This document shows, piece by piece, positions 40,078 through 42,813 of a stretch of DNA of 42,813 nucleotides. The position numbers were made by a program, and so were the translations under genes. The notes under the pieces were generated by a model. It did no database searches. It saw only the letters and a program-made list of their open reading frames with translations, and was not told the DNA's origin. How positions within the stretch are numbered: position 1 is the first letter of the stretch; each line of letters opens with the position of its first letter. This stretch comes from an uncultured Caryophanales bacterium. Its GTDB lineage: Bacteria > Bacillota_I > Bacilli_A > RF39 > UBA660. The stretch covers positions 1-42,813 of the forward strand of contig CAMOQR010000010.1 in assembly GCA_946623125.1 (NCBI GenBank). Reading direction: 5' to 3'.

Positions 40078-42666
40078 ATGAAAAAAAAATATCTTTTTAA
40101 ATTATTCGTTTTCTTGCTTCTTTGTTTTAATTCTTTTTCTGTTTTTGCAAAAGATGTTGAAATTGAAAATGTTCGTATTGTCGAAAAAAGTGGAACAGTC
40201 GATGCAGATAATATTTCTTATCAAAATAGTACGATTTCTCCTAAGATTGTATTTCATCAGCTAAATGATTTTATAACATTAGAGGTAAATATTCAAAACA
40301 AAAGTAATATAGATTATCGACTTTCTTCTATTTCTAATGAGTTGAATAATAATTATTTAATGCTTGATTCCTCTTCTTATGGTAGTGTTATTCCAGGCAA
40401 TAGTACACAATCTTTTTTAGTTAAAGTTTTATATAATAATCAATTATATAATCAAGATGAATTTGTATCAAAAGATTTATCATTTTCTTTAGTTTTTGTT
40501 GATAGTACTAAGTTAGAAAATGCATTTACGGGAAATACGATATTTTTAATTATTGTGTTTATTCTTTTAACTTTTGCGGTTTGTTTATGTTATTTTTTAT
40601 TTACGAAGAGAAAGAAAAGAGTATGTTTATTATTTCTGTTATTTGTCCCATTAGTTGTTCTTGCTAAAGAAGAAGACATAAACTGTAAAATATCATTTGA
40701 TCAATTGGTTGTTAAAGGAACATTTTTAGATTATCAAGTAGTTTTAAAAGATGATAATAATATAGTAGATTCTTATGTTAAAGTTTATGGAAAAAAGATT
40801 GATGCTCTTCCTGTAATGGAAAAAGATGGTTATGTATTTAATGGATGGGTTGATCAATTCAATAATGATGTTTCAAATGATTTGATTGTAACTCAAGATC
40901 TTAATTTAGTTGCTTCTTATCTTCCTATATCTTATTCCATTACTTATCAATTAAACGGTGGTATTGAGAAGACAAATCCAACTAAGTATACGATTGAAGA
41001 TGAATTTATGTTAAAAAATCCTACAAAGGTTGGTTATACTTTTTCTGGATGGAGTGTAGATGATGATAATAGTCTTCAAACTAATATTACTATTTTTAAA
41101 GGAACAAAAGGTGATAAAGTATTTACTGCTCATTATTCTACTAATAAAAATACTGAGTATACTGTAATTCATAGATTAATGGATATGAATGGAAATTATG
41201 TCGAAAAAGATAGAGAAACATTACATGGGGCAACTGATACGACTGTTTCTCCTCAAGTAAAAACATATGAAGGATTTATTTCTCCACCAAAACAATCTAA
41301 GGCTATTTCGGGAGATGGATTAACAACATTCATTTATGATTATCAAAGAGCAAAATATTCTTTTACGATATCAGATCGTTCTCATCTAACATCATCTTCA
41401 TCGCCTAATGGAGAATATTATTATGGAACTTCTTTAAGTGTTTCTGTCAATCCTATTAGCGGTTACCATATTTCTTGGAGTGATGGAGATACAAATTATA
41501 ATCGTACGTTTTCTATTAAAGAAAATCTTACGTTAAGTTATCAATATCTACCAAATACAGACACAGAATATACCGTTATTCATAAGAAGATGAATCTCGA
41601 TGGAACATCTTATACTACTGCAGATCATGCAATATTTAAAGGTACGACAGATTCTACTGTTACACCTAATGTAAATCAATATGAAGGTTTTACCTCTCCA
41701 AATGTTCAAAGTTTATTGATTACAGGGGATGGTAATGCAACAATAACCTATTATTATCAAAGAAATAAATATCATTTAACTTTAAAAGATGCAGGTCGTA
41801 TTACGACAAGATTTTCCTCAGGAGATTACTATTATGGTACATCTATTACGATTAAGGCCAATTGTATTACAGGTTATAAATTCTCTAAATGGAGTAATGA
41901 AATTACTCAGTATAATTATACTTTTGAATTGAAAGAAGATGTTACTTTATCACCAGTTTATGTTACAAGGCCATCTGGTACAACACCTTCAGAATGTTCA
42001 ACTAATAATAATCCTTTGTGTTTAAGTGGAGAGATGGAAGTGGTGATATATGATAAGAAAAAGAAAAAAAGATTTATGAAAAAATTAAAAGATGTTACTT
42101 TAGATGATTTAATTCTAACTTGGAATTTTGATACTGGCGAATTTGAATTTGTTGAGCCTTCTTTTATCCGAAAAATAGTAGTTTCTGATACTCATTATGT
42201 TTTAACATTTAGTGATGGAAGTATTTTAGATGTTATAGGTGATCATAGACTTTTCAATTTAGATAAGAACGAGTTTACTCATTGTGTTTCTGATATTGAA
42301 ACTCCTATTGGAACTAAAACGATAAATGATAAAGGTGAGGTTATTGTATTAGTTTCTAAAGAGATTGTGTATAGCCCAGTTGATGTATGTAGTGTTATTA
42401 CAAAGAAGAATTTTAATTTTTATGCAAATGGGATTTTAACTTCTATTTCGTTAAATAATCTATATCCTATTCAAGATATGAAATTTGTTAAGACTTCTCG
42501 TAAAACGATTCAATTTAATGATTTAGATGTTGATAGAGAATTATTTGATGTTTTGCGTTATGGTGAGTTTAGTGATGATTTTGATGGCGAGTTTGAGTAT
42601 ACTAAGCGCTTTTTAGAACATTATGCTAAAGATTTAGCATCTGATCAATTTATTTCAAAAAAATAA
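40078..42666 (+). CDS. Exported repeat protein with C-terminal Hint (hedgehog/intein) domain
   Basis: 862 residues from ATG 40078; the track start is far inside ftsZ. In order: signal peptide (1-24, cleavage near VFA-KD); an outer domain (~25-150); a TM (~154-176); a basic KRKKR turn; a second hydrophobic segment ending VVLA-KEED (196-197) that looks like another signal peptide; and InlB/Flg_new-like repeats (GYVFNGWV, GYTFSGWS). Then two ~137-residue tandem units follow from T359 and T496, each TEYTVIH...YEGF...YYYGTS. A Hint domain covers ~648-790: Cys648 in LCLSGEMEV, H723 in DVIGDHRLF, and NFNFYANGILTS near 778-789. The usual C-terminal His-Asn is not seen. A 65-residue tail follows. Probably an adhesin-like surface protein that processes itself. 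Confidence 0.8.
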   Translation: MKKKYLFKLFVFLLLCFNSFSVFAKDVEIENVRIVEKSGTVDADNISYQNSTISPKIVFHQLNDFITLEVNIQNKSNIDYRLSSISNELNNNYLMLDSSSYGSVIPGNSTQSFLVKVLYNNQLYNQDEFVSKDLSFSLVFVDSTKLENAFTGNTIFLIIVFILLTFAVCLCYFLFTKRKKRVCLLFLLFVPLVVLAKEEDINCKISFDQLVVKGTFLDYQVVLKDDNNIVDSYVKVYGKKIDALPVMEKDGYVFNGWVDQFNNDVSNDLIVTQDLNLVASYLPISYSITYQLNGGIEKTNPTKYTIEDEFMLKNPTKVGYTFSGWSVDDDNSLQTNITIFKGTKGDKVFTAHYSTNKNTEYTVIHRLMDMNGNYVEKDRETLHGATDTTVSPQVKTYEGFISPPKQSKAISGDGLTTFIYDYQRAKYSFTISDRSHLTSSSSPNGEYYYGTSLSVSVNPISGYHISWSDGDTNYNRTFSIKENLTLSYQYLPNTDTEYTVIHKKMNLDGTSYTTADHAIFKGTTDSTVTPNVNQYEGFTSPNVQSLLITGDGNATITYYYQRNKYHLTLKDAGRITTRFSSGDYYYGTSITIKANCITGYKFSKWSNEITQYNYTFELKEDVTLSPVYVTRPSGTTPSECSTNNNPLCLSGEMEVVIYDKKKKKRFMKKLKDVTLDDLILTWNFDTGEFEFVEPSFIRKIVVSDTHYVLTFSDGSILDVIGDHRLFNLDKNEFTHCVSDIETPIGTKTINDKGEVIVLVSKEIVYSPVDVCSVITKKNFNFYANGILTSISLNNLYPIQDMKFVKTSRKTIQFNDLDVDRELFDVLRYGEFSDDFDGEFEYTKRFLEHYAKDLASDQFISKK
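41152..41985 (+). repeat. Two tandem protein-level repeats in the Hint-protein gene
   Basis: Two units of ~137 codons start at 41152 and 41563. They share the order TEYTVIH, (N)GxxY, GxTDxTVxPxVxxYEGFxSP, GDGxxTxxYxYQRxKY and YYYGTS. They diverge at the base level, so they are old duplications. Confidence 0.7.
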
Positions 42667-42690
42667 AAAGGAATCTTTGAAGTGTGAAGT

Positions 42691-42710
42691 TGTCAATTAA
42701 AAGTAGACAC
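42691..42710 (-). repeat. Terminal inverted repeat of an IS3-family element
   Basis: Reading outward from the transposase, the element ends ...GTCTACTTTTAATTGACA (+ strand TGTCAATTAAAAGTAGACAC), with the TG/CA termini typical of IS3-family ends. The other end lies outside the window, so the boundary is inferred. Confidence 0.6.
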
Positions 42711-42720
42711 TAAAAAAGAA

Positions 42721-42813
42721 TTATTTAAACCCTAGTTGAGTTTTATAATCGACTGGGGTTTTATATTTTAACGCAAAACTCGGACGATAATTATTATTAT
42801 CCCAAATTATATC
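42721..42813 (-). CDS. IS3-family transposase (OrfB), C-terminal end only
   Basis: The last 30 codons of a minus-strand frame enter from the window edge: WDNNNYRPSFALKYKTP and YKTQLGFK, then TAA. This is the typical end of the IS3/IS150 rve-integrase transposase, around the catalytic-core tail YNxxRPxxALxxKTP. It is an ORF fragment missed by the track because it is cut by the window. Insertion polarity places the 3' end of the transposase next to the Hint gene. Confidence 0.85.
   Translation of the reverse strand, partial: DIIWDNNNYRPSFALKYKTPVDYKTQLGFK

Noticed and set aside
41152-41985. CRISPR or DNA-level tandem array
   Set aside because: The two units are similar only at protein level, are ~411 nt long and are in frame; no short repeats with spacers exist in the window.

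Overview
The window looks like chromosomal DNA of a very AT-rich, walled, low-GC Gram-positive bacterium of the Bacilli type. It is most like the uncultured, reduced-genome gut Bacilli (RF39 or Erysipelotrichia-like), although the lineage is an inference. TGA acts as a stop throughout, for example in several ATGA gene overlaps, and TGG encodes Trp, so the Mycoplasma code is not used. Conserved neighbourhoods match Bacillus: rbgA-rnhB-topA-xerC, comN-secDF-rel-dtd-hisS-[6S RNA]-tcdA, polA-mutM, and murG-murB-ftsQ-ftsA-ftsZ.

Layout. 1-3.8 kb: rbgA (cut by the window edge), a HipA-like kinase-fold protein, a PD-(D/E)XK nuclease-like protein, and RNase HII with an extra N-terminal nucleotidyltransferase-like domain. 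3.9-8.2 kb: topA, an orphan, xerC and a ComN-like regulator. 8.3-14.2 kb: secDF, bifunctional rel, dtd and an AI-2E-family membrane protein. 14.3-22.2 kb: a winged-helix/zinc-ribbon protein, an M3-like metallopeptidase, hisS with a His/Cys-rich tail, a membrane-anchored orphan, an alpha/beta hydrolase (minus strand), a 180-nt RNA identified as 6S RNA, an orphan, tcdA, and a membrane-anchored protein with an HExxxH motif. 22.2-28.1 kb: lexA, a divergent 52-aa membrane peptide under an evident LexA box, polA, mutM and pyk. 28.1-30.3 kb: a minus-strand operon tmcAL-gmk-small membrane protein. 30.5-40 kb: the division/wall cluster murG-murB-ftsQ, interrupted by four envelope-glycan-type genes before ftsA-ftsZ. 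40.1-42.7 kb: a large exported repeat protein ending in a Hint (hedgehog/intein) domain. It is followed within 25 nt by the end of an IS3-family element whose transposase runs out of the window.

Gene expression is compact. Many stop codons lie inside terminator hairpins, and the next promoter (often an extended -10, TGnTATAAT) starts directly after the T-run. Convergent genes share bidirectional terminators. Several ORF-track starts are GTG codons inside the Shine-Dalgarno sequence; better starts are given per gene.

Most interesting items: (1) the LexA-boxed 52-aa transmembrane peptide opposite lexA, a candidate minimal SOS division inhibitor; (2) the Hint-domain surface protein with an internal second signal-peptide-like segment; (3) the RNase HII fusion; (4) the HisRS metal-binding-like tail; (5) the envelope-glycan module inserted inside the ftsQ-ftsA interval.
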